Virus record (IMG/VR): IMGVR_UViG_3300046471_000044
Location: 1-24,621 of that record
Length of the DNA: 24,621 nucleotides
Source: a virus
Direction: 5' to 3' (one strand)
In this document: positions 1-8,102 of the stretch, in pieces
Layout of the letters: each line of letters opens with the position of its first letter
How positions within the stretch are numbered: the stretch's first letter is position 1
Position numbers and translations under genes: made by a program
The notes under the pieces: model-generated
Seen by the model: the letters and a program-made list of their open reading frames with translations, nothing else
The model's database searches: none
What the model was told of the DNA's origin: nothing

Positions 1-5
1 TGCAT

Positions 6-84
6 CTACGAGATGCCTCTCCGATCGACAGAACAAGTGACCTTGACAATCACTATTCTCCCCGATCAGAGGGGCATTTCGTCT
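6..84 (-). other. Left-edge interval after the gp10-like gene
   Basis: No convincing gene. A GTG at about 53 opens only 15 codons. A weak hairpin (CCCC, 7-base loop, GGGG) is present at about 58-74. The last five bases contain an ATG (5-3) preceded by a GGAGAGG, which may be the start of the next tail gene beyond the window. Confidence 0.3.
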
Positions 85-348
85 CTACGACGCCAGCTCA
101 ACACCCCGCACCATCGGCGGATCCAGGTTAAGCGCCGCCCGACCACCAGTGCCACCGGGGCCACCGGATGGGGACGGCAGTGCCAGCGTCTCCCGCACCT
201 GGGCGACCGCCTCGACACCGATACCGCGCATGCGCTTCCGCAGCGACCGCATCAACGCGGGGTCGAACGCCTTTACCGTGTTCGCGAAACGAAACCACTC
301 AGACGGGTCGATTACAACATCAAACCCGCCCGAACCACCAGCGGCCAT
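85..348 (-). CDS. HK97 gp10-like (head-tail/tail completion) protein, short
   Basis: 87 aa, directly after the tail tube gene; its ATG overlaps the tube stop as TGATG, so the two are probably translated together. The central segment (RMRGIGVEAVAQVRETLALP followed by a Gly/Pro/Ser-rich stretch) resembles the start of HK97 gp10-family proteins, which sit at the head-tail joint or help finish the tail. Family members are commonly 120 to 150 aa, so this one is short. It stops at a TAG (85-87), after which the same frame stays open for 28 codons to the window edge. Either the protein is naturally short, or it is broken near its C-terminus. Family assignment is moderate; the position after the tube gene rather than before it is slightly unusual. 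Confidence 0.55.
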   Translation of the reverse strand: MAAGGSGGFDVVIDPSEWFRFANTVKAFDPALMRSLRKRMRGIGVEAVAQVRETLALPSPSGGPGGTGGRAALNLDPPMVRGVELAS

Positions 349-1370
349 CAGATCGCCGTTTCAGCAGTCACAATCGCGACATACAACGCAGACGCAGCAA
401 CGCGGTTATCCAAAACCGTGAACGGAATAGTCTGGGTGATAACGTCTCCACCGTTCGGCTTCGGCATTTCCCCATCAAGGCGAATATTCGGAATGGTGAA
501 CTGAAGCGTCGGGAAGTTCGCACCCGAAATCGCAGTCGTCGTGGCGAACGTGAGAACCAAAGCAAGGTCGGTCTGATTCTTGTAAGCGTCCCGAAGAATG
601 TCCGAGTCATACTCAACGGTCAGAGTCCCCGAACCGGCACGCTCACCAAGGGCAGGCTTACGGGTCCGCTCGCCCGACGACCCCAGGTTCCACCCATTCC
701 CGTCAAGCTCATTGCTCCACGTGAACTGAACCTCTTGCACGTTGCCGGCAGAAGTTCCACCAGTCGCCAACGCGGTAGTCGTCGGAACGGTGACCGAACC
801 GCCCACGCGGATTGAACCGCCCACAAACGAGAAGGGCTCCATCGTCGCCGGGTAAGACGGAGACGTGTAGGCGGTAGCCGTGGTGACCGACTGGCCAACG
901 AAATTGAACTTAAGCGACGGAATAGCCGTGTTACCGGCAGTCAGCTCGAAGCCCGAACACACCATCCCGTCATATGTTTGGGCAGACGCCGCACCGCCAC
1001 CAAGCGGTGGAACGCCGACCTGCACCGTGTATGACGGCAGGTAATCGGTCGTCGTCGGGGTGAACAACTGCTGATACGAAGTACCAGTGATCAGTGTCGA
1101 TGTGCCCGAACCGAGGGCTGCTTCAAAAAGGATGCCCATACCCTTGGTGTAAGCCTCAAGTTCGAGCGAACCAGACGGCTCTACCTTCGTCAGGACGCGA
1201 CGATCGGCGGCACCGACGACGCGGCCTACGCGCATGCCGGCGGTCTTAGTGAACGTCGGATTCCAGTCGAAATCCTCAGACGTAAACTCGGGGAAATGAT
1301 CCGGAGTAACGGCGGTACCGAACGAAGCTTCCTTCTTAATACCAACCGACGCGTCCTGCTGTGTAGTCAC
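348..1370 (-). CDS. Major tail tube protein
   Basis: 340 aa structural protein, probably the subunit of the hexameric rings that make the siphovirus tail tube. The N-terminus (VTTQQDASVGIKKEASFG) is the typical opening of phage tail tube proteins of actinophages, and the body is rich in Thr, Ser, Gly and Val with beta-strand character. The C-terminal part (LTVEYDSDILRDAYKN and IPNIRLDGEMPKPNGGDV) fits the tube fold. The start codon is GTG, overlapping the previous gene stop as GTGA. Size and place between connector genes and the gp10-like gene agree with the role. No frameshifted tail assembly chaperone pair is seen before the left edge. Assignment rests on family resemblance and order. Confidence 0.82.
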   Translation of the reverse strand: MTTQQDASVGIKKEASFGTAVTPDHFPEFTSEDFDWNPTFTKTAGMRVGRVVGAADRRVLTKVEPSGSLELEAYTKGMGILFEAALGSGTSTLITGTSYQQLFTPTTTDYLPSYTVQVGVPPLGGGAASAQTYDGMVCSGFELTAGNTAIPSLKFNFVGQSVTTATAYTSPSYPATMEPFSFVGGSIRVGGSVTVPTTTALATGGTSAGNVQEVQFTWSNELDGNGWNLGSSGERTRKPALGERAGSGTLTVEYDSDILRDAYKNQTDLALVLTFATTTAISGANFPTLQFTIPNIRLDGEMPKPNGGDVITQTIPFTVLDNRVAASALYVAIVTAETAI

Positions 1371-1531
1371 TTGCTCGCACCCTTCTCAATAACCTGCTGC
1401 CAGTTCGTTGGCTGACCAACAAGTGACTCTGCCTCTCCATCGGACACTTCGAAAACCTCGCCGTGCGCGACCACGCGGCCGATCAACGGAAGGTCAAGAT
1501 CGCCCAGCGGCGACACATTTTTGATCTTCAT
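1367..1531 (-). CDS. Small head-tail region protein
   Basis: 54 aa (MKIKNVSPLGDLDLPLIGRV at the start). The chosen ATG at 1531 has AGGAG four bases upstream and lies 7 bases after the stop of the neighbouring gene; the longer reading frame would overlap that gene by 40 bases. The protein is acidic with a C-terminal KGASK. Small proteins of this type, with a 'pleg..dlplig..v..Ge.fev' pattern, are common between the connector/tail terminator and tube genes of actinobacterial siphoviruses. The function is not known; the place suggests a structural or assembly role. Its stop overlaps the GTG start of the tube gene. Confidence 0.75.
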   Translation of the reverse strand: MKIKNVSPLGDLDLPLIGRVVAHGEVFEVSDGEAESLVGQPTNWQQVIEKGASK

Positions 1532-1538
1532 GGGGCTC

Positions 1539-2006
1539 CTAATTCGTGATACGCGCAAGCGCGGTGAAACGGGCAACACAATCGATTTGGCGACCCTTCG
1601 CCAACAGGCTGCGGTCCGTTAGGCCTTCAGATTCGCTTCCCGTGAGGAAGCACTGCCGGACCACGCCGCCAAGAGTGGTGTCGGTGGTGCGTACATAGTT
1701 TTCGAGCATCCCCAACAACTCGTACACTCGCTCAGTTGGGACCCGATCGTTGTCGAGTTCGCCGGCACGCATCGACCGAATATAGATATCCAACGTCAAC
1801 GACTCTTCACGCGACCGGTTCGTCGCAGATAAATTCGCAATGTCCTGCGTTGTAGAAACGTTGAGGAAACAAATCAGGTCGTCGTTGTTCTGAGTACCGG
1901 GATGACCATACGAAACAAGAACCTGGGGGTCATCATGGAACATGTCCACGGCCACCTGATAGAACGAGTCCTTAAAGGCTGCCGCAACAGTAGAGGTACT
2001 AGTCAC
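1539..2006 (-). CDS. Probable tail terminator / neck protein
   Basis: 155 aa starting at a GTG that overlaps the preceding stop as GTGA. A longer start 33 bases upstream exists but would run deep into the previous gene. The protein has an alpha/beta pattern with a central segment YGHPGTQNNDDLICFLNVST and a C-terminal segment reporting variable residues around a single Cys. Length and order (connector, this gene, small protein, tube protein) match tail terminator or tail completion proteins that cap the tube and join it to the head. No catalytic motif is present and none is expected. The role is inferred from order, not from a recognised motif. Confidence 0.6.
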   Translation of the reverse strand: MTSTSTVAAAFKDSFYQVAVDMFHDDPQVLVSYGHPGTQNNDDLICFLNVSTTQDIANLSATNRSREESLTLDIYIRSMRAGELDNDRVPTERVYELLGMLENYVRTTDTTLGGVVRQCFLTGSESEGLTDRSLLAKGRQIDCVARFTALARITN

Positions 2007-2575
2007 GCGAACCCGCCAATCGCCTGATAGGGGGCGCACAACTCCATCACACGCTTAGGCACGGCAAAACCCTGCGGCGTGTAAGACATCGACTCGACAC
2101 CATCGCCGAACTGTGGAGCCTGAGACTGCATCCCCTGCTGCACCCAGAAGCGCACCAACTCTCGCGCCGCGAGCTGCAACGTCTGCGGGACGGACGCCAT
2201 GCCCGCCAGGTACGTAACAACGACGTTGAACACGCCGGGGGTGAAAGTGCGGCTCACGGATGATGTGCCGGCATAGAGCAACCCGGCAATCGGGTCAAGG
2301 GTGAAACCGGCCGAGGTGACACCCGACTCGGTGACAGAAGTAATCGACTGAACCCGATCATTCAAGATGATCACCGAACCGCCACCGTCAAAAGTGCGCG
2401 TCTTCGATACGGGCAAAACCGAACCAACAATATCTTCGATCACGGGCGTCGCGGCCTTGACATAAGTGGTCACGTCAGCGTCACGATCTACGTACTTGCC
2501 AGCACCAACATCCTTGTACTGCAACCCCGTAGAAGCATACTCAAGCGTGATCAAACCACCCGCGATATCAGTCAT
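2003..2575 (-). CDS. Head-tail connector / adaptor protein
   Basis: 190 aa; ATG overlaps the previous stop as TGATG. The middle part contains DRVQSITSVTESGVT and a following GLLYAG, and the C-terminal half contains PQTLQLAARELVRFWVQQG with SYTPQGFAVPKRVMEL. This is the usual layout of the gp6/gp15-type head-tail adaptors of HK97-like phages, which form a ring under the portal: a beta-rich front and helices that end with a conserved motif near the C-terminus. It lies two genes after the capsid, as in related phages. Family call is fairly sure; exact name of the ring (first or second adaptor) is not. Confidence 0.7.
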   Translation of the reverse strand: MTDIAGGLITLEYASTGLQYKDVGAGKYVDRDADVTTYVKAATPVIEDIVGSVLPVSKTRTFDGGGSVIILNDRVQSITSVTESGVTSAGFTLDPIAGLLYAGTSSVSRTFTPGVFNVVVTYLAGMASVPQTLQLAARELVRFWVQQGMQSQAPQFGDGVESMSYTPQGFAVPKRVMELCAPYQAIGGFA

Positions 2576-2793
2576 CAGCGCATCGAAGCTTTCGTCAGAC
2601 CCTTACGAGTTTCAGGCTTCGGCGCGACTGCCTTCTCAACAATCGGCTTGGTCGTCTGTTCAACCGCACGGGCAAAACCATTAGCGATTAGTTCAGCACC
2701 CTCAATGTTTGGAACATCGACAACACCGCCTAAACCGGGCCAGTCGGCGCCATCGCGGGTGCCACTGATAACTGCGGTCATCTGAACCTTCAC
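2575..2793 (-). CDS. Small post-capsid protein
   Basis: 72 aa, GTG start with a strong GAGGAGG seven bases upstream. N-terminal part (VQMTAVISGTRDGADWPGLG) and the following VVDVPNIEGAELIANGFA form a small beta-alpha module that is seen again and again directly after capsid genes of actinophages, followed here by a Lys/Pro/Ala-rich tail. The role of the family is not known; a structural or assembly role is likely from its place. It is preceded by a stable hairpin (2821-2847) that separates it from the capsid gene, and its stop overlaps the next start. Confidence 0.72.
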   Translation of the reverse strand: MKVQMTAVISGTRDGADWPGLGGVVDVPNIEGAELIANGFARAVEQTTKPIVEKAVAPKPETRKGLTKASMR

Positions 2794-2820
2794 GGTGAAT
2801 CCTCCTCAGGAAATATGGGG

Positions 2821-2847
2821 GGGGCGGGCTCTTATGGAACCCGCCCC
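2821..2847 (-). terminator. Hairpin between capsid and small post-capsid gene
   Basis: On the minus strand an 11-bp stem (GGGGCGGGTTC with GAGCCCGCCCC, one G-T pair) closes a 5-base loop. It lies 16 bases after the capsid stop. It is followed by a C run and then ATATTTCC, not by a U tract, so it is more likely an mRNA-stability or partial-termination structure than a full terminator. Confidence 0.6.
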
Positions 2848-2863
2848 AACGGAACGAACTAGA

Positions 2864-4081
2864 TCAGCTCGCGCCACCGATGAAGTGCTTCACTGCACCG
2901 GTCTGGTCGATCAGCAGACCATCACCGCGGATAATCGCGCGGAACGTGGTCTGGTCGGTGTTGAACGAGTAGTCGTCGGAACGCTCGAAGCGGATACCCG
3001 CAACAATGCGAACCGCGTACGACGACAGGTCACCGAACAGAACCGACTTCGCACCAATGGCGGTCGCGGCAACGTTCGGGTCAGTCAGAACCGGCTTCGA
3101 CAGAAGCAAGTCAGGCTGCCCAGCAACGATCGACGGCTGCCACAGGTACGCACCAGTACCAGAACCCTCACGGAACTTGCGAATAACCGCAGCCGTCGAG
3201 TCCTTCATAAGCCACTGAGCAGCCGACTTGTTGCGGTACGGGGCAATGACCGAGTAGTACAGGTCGATCAGGTTGTCCAGCGTCGGAACGCCAGCAACCG
3301 ACGTAGCACCAGTAACACCAAGGGTCGACGAAACGGTGATACCAGTCGGCTCAGTCGAACCCGCACCAGTGATCAGCTTCGCACCGAAAGCGTTACCCAC
3401 GTTCTGTCCGACAACCCGGGCGAGGAAACCCTCAAGGTCGAACGCGCCGTCCTGAACAAGCTCCGAAGAAATCTGGACAAGCTGACCGAACTTGTACGCA
3501 CCAAGAGTCCGCTTACCGAACGCCGGGTCCGACTCGGCAAGCGCAGCGGCCTCAGCAACCGCCGCAGCCGCACCAAACGAAGTCGTGATCGGCACATCAA
3601 TGTTCTCGCCAGATGACGTGTTGAGAACCGTTGCGCCACCCGAAAGCAGCGTAGCGTTCTCGCGCAGGTGCTCCCAAATCTTCGAGTACATCGACGTGGG
3701 CACAGTGTTACCACCGGCCGTCGCGGTGCCCTTCGAAAGGTCACGAACCTCAGACGCAAACGGTTTCGCGTCGTAGAACTTCGCTTCACCAGCGAAGAAC
3801 TTACGCAGCTCGTCGTCACCCTCGGGCTTATCCGAACGCTCCGGACGCTGAGCGATCAGCGAACGAAGCGACTCCTCAGACGCCTTAGCGTTGCGCTCGT
3901 CCTCAATGTACTTATCAGCCTTAGCGCGCAGCGTTTCGAGATCGCTCGTCATCTTCTGATAAGAAACCTCCTCCTCTGCGGTAAGGTCGCGCTTCTCTTC
4001 GGCAGCGTGGTCAAGGAGTGCCTTGGCCTGCTCCCATGTGTTCGCCCGCTCTTCAAGCAGACGCTTTGCAATATCGCTCAT
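2864..4081 (-). CDS. Major capsid protein, HK97 fold
   Basis: 405 aa. Residues 1 to about 85 are charged and helical (coiled-coil-like, many Glu, Lys and Ala), as in the scaffolding delta domain of HK97-type capsids, which is removed by the protease encoded just upstream. The rest is the HK97-fold capsid domain: GTATAGGNTVPTSMYSKI after the N-terminal region, then NTSSGENIDVPI, a long mid helix and the C-terminal FGDLSSYAVRIVAGIRFERS followed by RGDGLLIDQTGAVKHF. Length and order (protease then capsid) are standard. The gene has its own leader with a terminator-like hairpin (4105-4135) and an SD GAGAGG, so it can be expressed at a level different from its neighbours. Confidence 0.96.
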   Translation of the reverse strand: MSDIAKRLLEERANTWEQAKALLDHAAEEKRDLTAEEEVSYQKMTSDLETLRAKADKYIEDERNAKASEESLRSLIAQRPERSDKPEGDDELRKFFAGEAKFYDAKPFASEVRDLSKGTATAGGNTVPTSMYSKIWEHLRENATLLSGGATVLNTSSGENIDVPITTSFGAAAAVAEAAALAESDPAFGKRTLGAYKFGQLVQISSELVQDGAFDLEGFLARVVGQNVGNAFGAKLITGAGSTEPTGITVSSTLGVTGATSVAGVPTLDNLIDLYYSVIAPYRNKSAAQWLMKDSTAAVIRKFREGSGTGAYLWQPSIVAGQPDLLLSKPVLTDPNVAATAIGAKSVLFGDLSSYAVRIVAGIRFERSDDYSFNTDQTTFRAIIRGDGLLIDQTGAVKHFIGGAS

Positions 4082-4104
4082 CGCGATGATTCCTCTCTAG
4101 GAAT

Positions 4105-4135
4105 GCAAAAAGCCCCGGCTGACTAGCCAGGGCTT
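4105..4135 (-). terminator. Rho-independent terminator-like hairpin before capsid
   Basis: On the minus strand a 10-bp stem (AAGCCCTGGC with GCCGGGGCTT, one T-G pair) and a 6-base loop are followed by TTTTT and then GCATTCCT. This is a good intrinsic terminator form between the protease stop (4181) and the capsid start (4081). It probably acts as a partial terminator or a 5' stabiliser of a capsid transcript. Confidence 0.75.
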
Positions 4136-4180
4136 GAGTGAAATGGGGGATTTGCGAGTGGTCGTCTACCTGCTCACGGT

Positions 4181-4873
4181 TTACTTCTGTTTCAGCAGCT
4201 CATGCTGCCGTTGCAACAGCGAAATGGTCGGGTGGGTGTCGCCCTGCCCGCCATCCGGATGGTGCTCTCCCCGCTTCTCGGCGGGCAGTTCAATAGGCTC
4301 GCCCAAGATCAGCGAGCGAAGTTCAGCAGTCGACGCATGTGAAACCTTCTCAACATCGACATCAAGCCGATCCGCAAGAGACCGCATACCGGCGGTCGAA
4401 TCGAGGTAGGCCGGACTATTCACCGGGGCCACATCCACAAGCTGAACTGAAAGAAGCGTGCGCAGAGGAAAGCCCTGCTCGGTAACCGACCACTCGTCCT
4501 CCAGCGTGTAGAACGCAAAAGACGAATAACGGACATCACCGCGCTTAGCAAGAACGGAAACATCCTTGCCGCTCGACGTGTCGGGAAGGTCAACCTCATA
4601 ACCAAGACCAATATCGTCGGGCACCAAACGCAACGTCTGCGCCTCGGTAGTGCCGAGCAGATAGTTGTCATCATGGTTATACCGACACAACACCGCCAAG
4701 TTGTCTCCCAGCGACTTGGCGAAAGCGCCAGGGGCAACCTGCTCAACGAAACCACCCAAGTTCTGTGAGTACTTGTTGAACGATGCGGCATACCCGAACA
4801 ACACACCGGGTCCGCTGCCGGCCGCCCGGTACTCGACCGGCTTCGCGATGTGCCGGCGCTCTAAATCAAGCAT
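4181..4873 (-). CDS. HK97-family prohead protease
   Basis: 230 aa serine protease (family U35) that cuts the delta domain off the capsid protein and itself during prohead maturation. The likely catalytic His is H67 in RYNHDDNYLLGT, and the Ser is S117 or S118 in DVRYSSFAFYTLED; the family motif VDVAPVNSPAY lies at about 147-156. The last 60 residues are a charged, low-complexity extension (ELPAEKRGEHHPDGGQGD) and a Gln/Leu-rich end, likely the part that packs into the prohead. The ATG is preceded by AGGAGACATA, 8 bases after the portal stop. The order portal, protease, capsid is classic. Confidence 0.93.
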   Translation of the reverse strand: MLDLERRHIAKPVEYRAAGSGPGVLFGYAASFNKYSQNLGGFVEQVAPGAFAKSLGDNLAVLCRYNHDDNYLLGTTEAQTLRLVPDDIGLGYEVDLPDTSSGKDVSVLAKRGDVRYSSFAFYTLEDEWSVTEQGFPLRTLLSVQLVDVAPVNSPAYLDSTAGMRSLADRLDVDVEKVSHASTAELRSLILGEPIELPAEKRGEHHPDGGQGDTHPTISLLQRQHELLKQK

Positions 4874-4881
4874 TATGTCTC

Positions 4882-6036
4882 CTAGCTCGGAACAGCAGGT
4901 TTGATCGGTCTGCTGACTGTCTGGTACAAAGCCAACTGTTCAGGCGTGAGCGGTTCCCGCTCTTCAAGCGCACGCGCCTCATCGATCGTCTCGAAACCGG
5001 CACCAATAGCGATCTGATGCGCCGTGTAACGCGTCTGCAAATCAGACCGTGCCGCAGCATCAAGGTTGAATTTAAGGTACTGACCGGCCACAAAATGGCG
5101 GTTGAACACCGACTCGAACCTGGTCGACCACGGCTGCAACGTGCGCACGGCGAACTTGATCTGATCCTGCTCCAAGTTCTTATACGTCAACGCCGTACCG
5201 TTCGCCTCACCGCCAACATCCTCAGGAGCAACACGGTAAACAGCCGCTATCTGGTTCGCGGTCGCCTTGATACCAGTCAAGAACGACGCATCCCCAGCCG
5301 GAAGGGTAATAGCCGTGTAATCCCAGTCATTACCAGAAACAAACGGTTCAGCGGACGACACCGACGCCACGAAACGCGACTTAGCAGTCTGCGCCTGCTC
5401 AGCAGTGATCGTCTTCGCTATGTTTTTCAAAAAGCCAGACGGAACCGTGCCCCTCCGGAAGAACTTCTTCCCAAAAGCCTGCGCCTCCATGCCTGTCTCA
5501 ATCTGCGCACGGAACAAACCGATAGGACTAAGGCCCTTCACCGACCCCGGAAGCACGTACCCGGGGATGTGCAACAGGTTCTCGCGCGGAATCAGGCGCC
5601 CATTCCAATAGAACCGGGCCGGACCATTGGTCTCATCAATCTCAACTTCATCCGGTTTTAACCAAACAACAGTCGCCGGAGTTTGCAGGCGGTCCCGGGT
5701 GAGTATGTAACCGTACGCATTGCCCTGCAAAAGCACCGAAGCCGCCGCTTGAAACTTCCACGAGTACAGATCAAGGTCATCATTCCCTGGGTCCGTGACC
5801 AGCCGCGGCTGAACCTCAAGCTTCTTCGGCACACCAGAGGACTTCGAGAACACAGACCAAGGGGCAGTCGCGAGCTGGTCAGCAATCAATGACGTGGCCG
5901 CATAAACCGGACCAAGACGCAACGCCGCCTGCACAGAACCAGCACGAAGCGGCTGATCGCCACCCGAACCCCACACATCTTGGAACGAAATGCTGCGCTC
6001 CTCGGAACCATCAGCCTTACGAAACAGGAGACTCAT
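4882..6036 (-). CDS. Portal protein, HK97 type
   Basis: 384 aa. The dodecameric portal sits at one vertex of the head and is the channel for DNA packaging and exit. Recognisable parts are VYAATSLIADQLATAPWSVF (about 44-63), SWKFQAAASVLLQGNAYGYI, LIPRENLLHIPGYVL with GLSPIG, and APEDVGGEANGTALTYKNLE followed by RTLQPWSTRFESVFNRHF, all typical of the Phage_portal family. Length is normal. ATG overlaps the stop of the small membrane protein by four bases (ATGA). Next comes the protease, as expected. Confidence 0.95.
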   Translation of the reverse strand: MSLLFRKADGSEERSISFQDVWGSGGDQPLRAGSVQAALRLGPVYAATSLIADQLATAPWSVFSKSSGVPKKLEVQPRLVTDPGNDDLDLYSWKFQAAASVLLQGNAYGYILTRDRLQTPATVVWLKPDEVEIDETNGPARFYWNGRLIPRENLLHIPGYVLPGSVKGLSPIGLFRAQIETGMEAQAFGKKFFRRGTVPSGFLKNIAKTITAEQAQTAKSRFVASVSSAEPFVSGNDWDYTAITLPAGDASFLTGIKATANQIAAVYRVAPEDVGGEANGTALTYKNLEQDQIKFAVRTLQPWSTRFESVFNRHFVAGQYLKFNLDAAARSDLQTRYTAHQIAIGAGFETIDEARALEEREPLTPEQLALYQTVSRPIKPAVPS

Positions 6037-6173
6037 TTAGCGATCCCCCGAGACACCAAAACCAACCCAAAACCGCCCGCAATGAACGCAGCCGGCCAGA
6101 AAATGAACGCAACACCAGCCACAATCAAGCCAATACCCGCGAGCTCAAGCACGGTCGTCACGACCTCACGCAT
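6033..6173 (-). CDS. Small membrane protein between terminase and portal
   Basis: 46 aa, missed by a length cut-off. AGGAGGCGGT precedes the ATG at 6173 and the stop overlaps the portal start as ATGA. After a short charged N-terminus (MREVVTTVLE) there are two hydrophobic segments, LAGIGLIVAGVAFIFWPAAF and IAGGFGLVLV, ending in SRGIAK. It should be a one- or two-span inner-membrane peptide. Similar tiny membrane proteins occur at this spot in other actinobacterial phages; their function is unknown. G/C-ending codons and the perfect SD support a real gene. Confidence 0.85.
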   Translation of the reverse strand: MREVVTTVLELAGIGLIVAGVAFIFWPAAFIAGGFGLVLVSRGIAK

Positions 6174-6181
6174 ACCGCCTC

Positions 6182-7657
6182 CTAATAGAACGAATCGTCC
6201 ACGTCATAATCGCCAATCGACTGGTAGACCCACCACGCCTCAGTCGCAGCACGAAGTGCCGTGATATCGACCGTCGATTTGGGCTGCGACCACAGGTAAA
6301 GTCCCTCTTGCCCGTAGGTCCGCTTCACCGCGCCGGCCACAGCGGCATTCAAGTGCTCGTTGTTTGTGTGGTGTACGCGCCTATTCACCAGCGCATCAGT
6401 GATGGAAACGGCACCGTTGGCCATGTCTCGAGTGTTCAGCTTCACCACCCGGACGCCACGGTCCTCAAACTTTCGGATCAGCAGCTCGTTTTCAGCAAGA
6501 TTGTCAACCGCCACACTGCCGATACCGCGCTTATCGAGGATTTTGCACGTCTCATCGACTACGTAATCCTCGGACCACTCAGCGTTGATACCCGTTTCGT
6601 AATGCACAATGTGCACCAGACCCGCGCCATCAGCATCAGCGCCGGCCGCAGCGACCACGAAGCACTGCTTCAGGCCCGTACGCATGTCAACTGCGATGAT
6701 CGGGTCACGAACAATCGCGGCGTCGGGTGCGGCCTGCTTGGCCCACACCCCAGTTGGGAAGATGGACTCCCCACCCAGCTTCTCCCAGATCCCGAGACGC
6801 TCGCGGCGGAACTGCTTATCGTCGCCGTCCTCGAGAACGAACGTGTCCAACTCGTCTTGGATGAACTCTTCACTGATCCGGTAACCCAGACCAGGATTCG
6901 CCCGATACCAAGCCCTCCGATCATCTGAAGCCGCGTCCTCGTCCGCAGACCACTCAAAATAGGCGAGACGGTCCGACGATTTGTCGATTCCCTGCTTCCG
7001 ATACGAAGCCAAAAGGTCCGAATCGGGCATTCCCGCCGACGAAGTGAACCAAATCTGCGGGTTGCCATCAAGCGATTTCGCTGCCATCGTCGGCACCAAC
7101 GCCGCGATTTCCTCGATTTTCAGGGCGTAAGCCTCATCCAATACGACCAAATCACCCGTGAACCCACGCCCGGACCCCTTAGAACGAGCCGCGTAAACCA
7201 GCCGGTTGCCGTTTTTCAACGTGATAGACGGGTCAGAATTGCCCGTTTTCATCCCGCGAAGGTCCTTGTCGGGCTCGCCCTCATCGAAACCGGCGACCTG
7301 CTCGAGCAATTCGGGTGCATCCTTGATGCGCTGCATCAAAGAGCGCATCGACTCCTTGGTGGTCTTGAACTCATGGGCCGTATGGAAGATCAGCTTCTCG
7401 TTGAAGAGGAACATCCCCGCCAGCTCACGCGCCTCTAGGAGTGCGTTCTTCCCGTTCTGCCGCGGCACTACCACGCACGCACGAAACGCCGCCCACTTGC
7501 CGTCACGCCGCTCCCCGAGGGATGCCCGCAAGATGTGCTCCTGCCACGGGTCCATAACCAGACCAGCCACAGCAGCCAGGTCGATCGCATCATCACCAGC
7601 AGTGGTGTGGAATAGCGGATACGACTCAATTCGCGGCTTCTGCGAGCCTTTGCGCAC
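6182..7657 (-). CDS. Terminase large subunit
   Basis: 491 aa packaging motor: ATPase plus nuclease. Taking GTG at 7657 as start, the Walker A-like motif is VVVPRQNGKN (about 62-71) and Walker B is LVVLDEAY (170-177, D174 E175), followed by a coupling motif WFTSSAG (203-209). Nuclease acidic residues are likely D324 (IIAVDMRTG) and D385 (VAVDNLAEN), plus a C-terminal Asp in STVDITALRAA. The start fits the family beginning (PRIESYP followed by LVMDPWQ). It overlaps the small terminase by 32 bases; the longer frame to 7762 would be an artefact inside that gene. No clear SD is seen, so translation may be coupled. Confidence 0.94.
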   Translation of the reverse strand: MRKGSQKPRIESYPLFHTTAGDDAIDLAAVAGLVMDPWQEHILRASLGERRDGKWAAFRACVVVPRQNGKNALLEARELAGMFLFNEKLIFHTAHEFKTTKESMRSLMQRIKDAPELLEQVAGFDEGEPDKDLRGMKTGNSDPSITLKNGNRLVYAARSKGSGRGFTGDLVVLDEAYALKIEEIAALVPTMAAKSLDGNPQIWFTSSAGMPDSDLLASYRKQGIDKSSDRLAYFEWSADEDAASDDRRAWYRANPGLGYRISEEFIQDELDTFVLEDGDDKQFRRERLGIWEKLGGESIFPTGVWAKQAAPDAAIVRDPIIAVDMRTGLKQCFVVAAAGADADGAGLVHIVHYETGINAEWSEDYVVDETCKILDKRGIGSVAVDNLAENELLIRKFEDRGVRVVKLNTRDMANGAVSITDALVNRRVHHTNNEHLNAAVAGAVKRTYGQEGLYLWSQPKSTVDITALRAATEAWWVYQSIGDYDVDDSFY

Positions 7658-8021
7658 GACGTTTGGCGAGCTGGTCAAGAGTGCTCTCCTTGGGCTTGTT
7701 CGCTCCCTGCAGTCGCGCCACCCTGCCGGCCAATTCCTCGCGGCGTTTCGACAAACCGGCAATCGAGTTTGCCGGCGCTTCTCGCATGGCAGCCACCACT
7801 ATGCGCAAGTTCTCAAGCGCGTCACCCAGTTCATCCACAATCTCGGGAGTTGGTTCGTCCAGAACGGCCAAAGCCACAACCGCTGCAGACGCGTCGCGAC
7901 CAGCATCAGAACGTGCCTGCTTCTGCTCCCTTGCGGCAGCAGCACAGGCATCATCAACCGGCTCATCGTTACGAAGGTGACGCCTGTAAGCGGCGTACGT
8001 TCCACACGGCTTCAACGCCAT
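7626..8021 (-). CDS. Probable terminase small subunit
   Basis: 131 aa from ATG 8021 (a GTG at 8033 is possible). The N-terminal motif MALKPCGTYAAYRRHLRNDE and the following VDDACAAAAREQ is a small helix-turn-helix-like unit often found in actinophage small terminases and other phage DNA-binding proteins. The rest is helical (LDELGDALENLRIVVAAMRE-like pattern and a coiled-coil segment of Glu, Arg and Leu) and would make the oligomeric ring. Lying directly before the large terminase and overlapping it by 32 bases, it most likely recognises the packaging site. No SD better than GGTGGTGA is seen. Confidence 0.7.
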   Translation of the reverse strand: MALKPCGTYAAYRRHLRNDEPVDDACAAAAREQKQARSDAGRDASAAVVALAVLDEPTPEIVDELGDALENLRIVVAAMREAPANSIAGLSKRREELAGRVARLQGANKPKESTLDQLAKRRAQRLAEAAN

Positions 8022-8033
8022 CAGGATCACCAC

Positions 8034-8102
8034 CAGCGAATGTCAGACCAACGAATAATCAGGGGTAGGAAAAGCGGAAAATGCCGCGGTCTACCGTCGT
8101 GC
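8034..8102 (-). other. Intergenic segment before the small terminase, possible packaging site
   Basis: This 70-base gap is the only space between the HNH genes and the terminases. On the minus strand it holds GCGG-CATTT-TCCGC followed by TTTTCC, a weak hairpin with a short T run. Cos sites of phages with HNH-terminase pairs often lie hereabouts, but no symmetrical nick site can be proved from sequence alone. Confidence 0.25.

Noticed and set aside
13-815. Plus-strand ORFs of 163 and 215 aa over the tail tube region
   Set aside because: They are antisense to the gp10-like and tube genes, have Arg/His-rich composition and no SD; shadows of GC-rich coding.
2795-3616. Plus-strand ORF of 273 aa over the capsid gene
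   Set aside because: Antisense shadow of the capsid; the minus frame is a clear HK97-fold capsid.
4783-5661. Plus-strand ORF of 292 aa over the portal gene
   Set aside because: Antisense shadow, extreme Arg content, no start signals.
7657-7762. Longer N-terminus of the large terminase starting at 7762
   Set aside because: It lies fully inside the small terminase gene, is Arg/Trp/Cys-rich and does not fit the family start.
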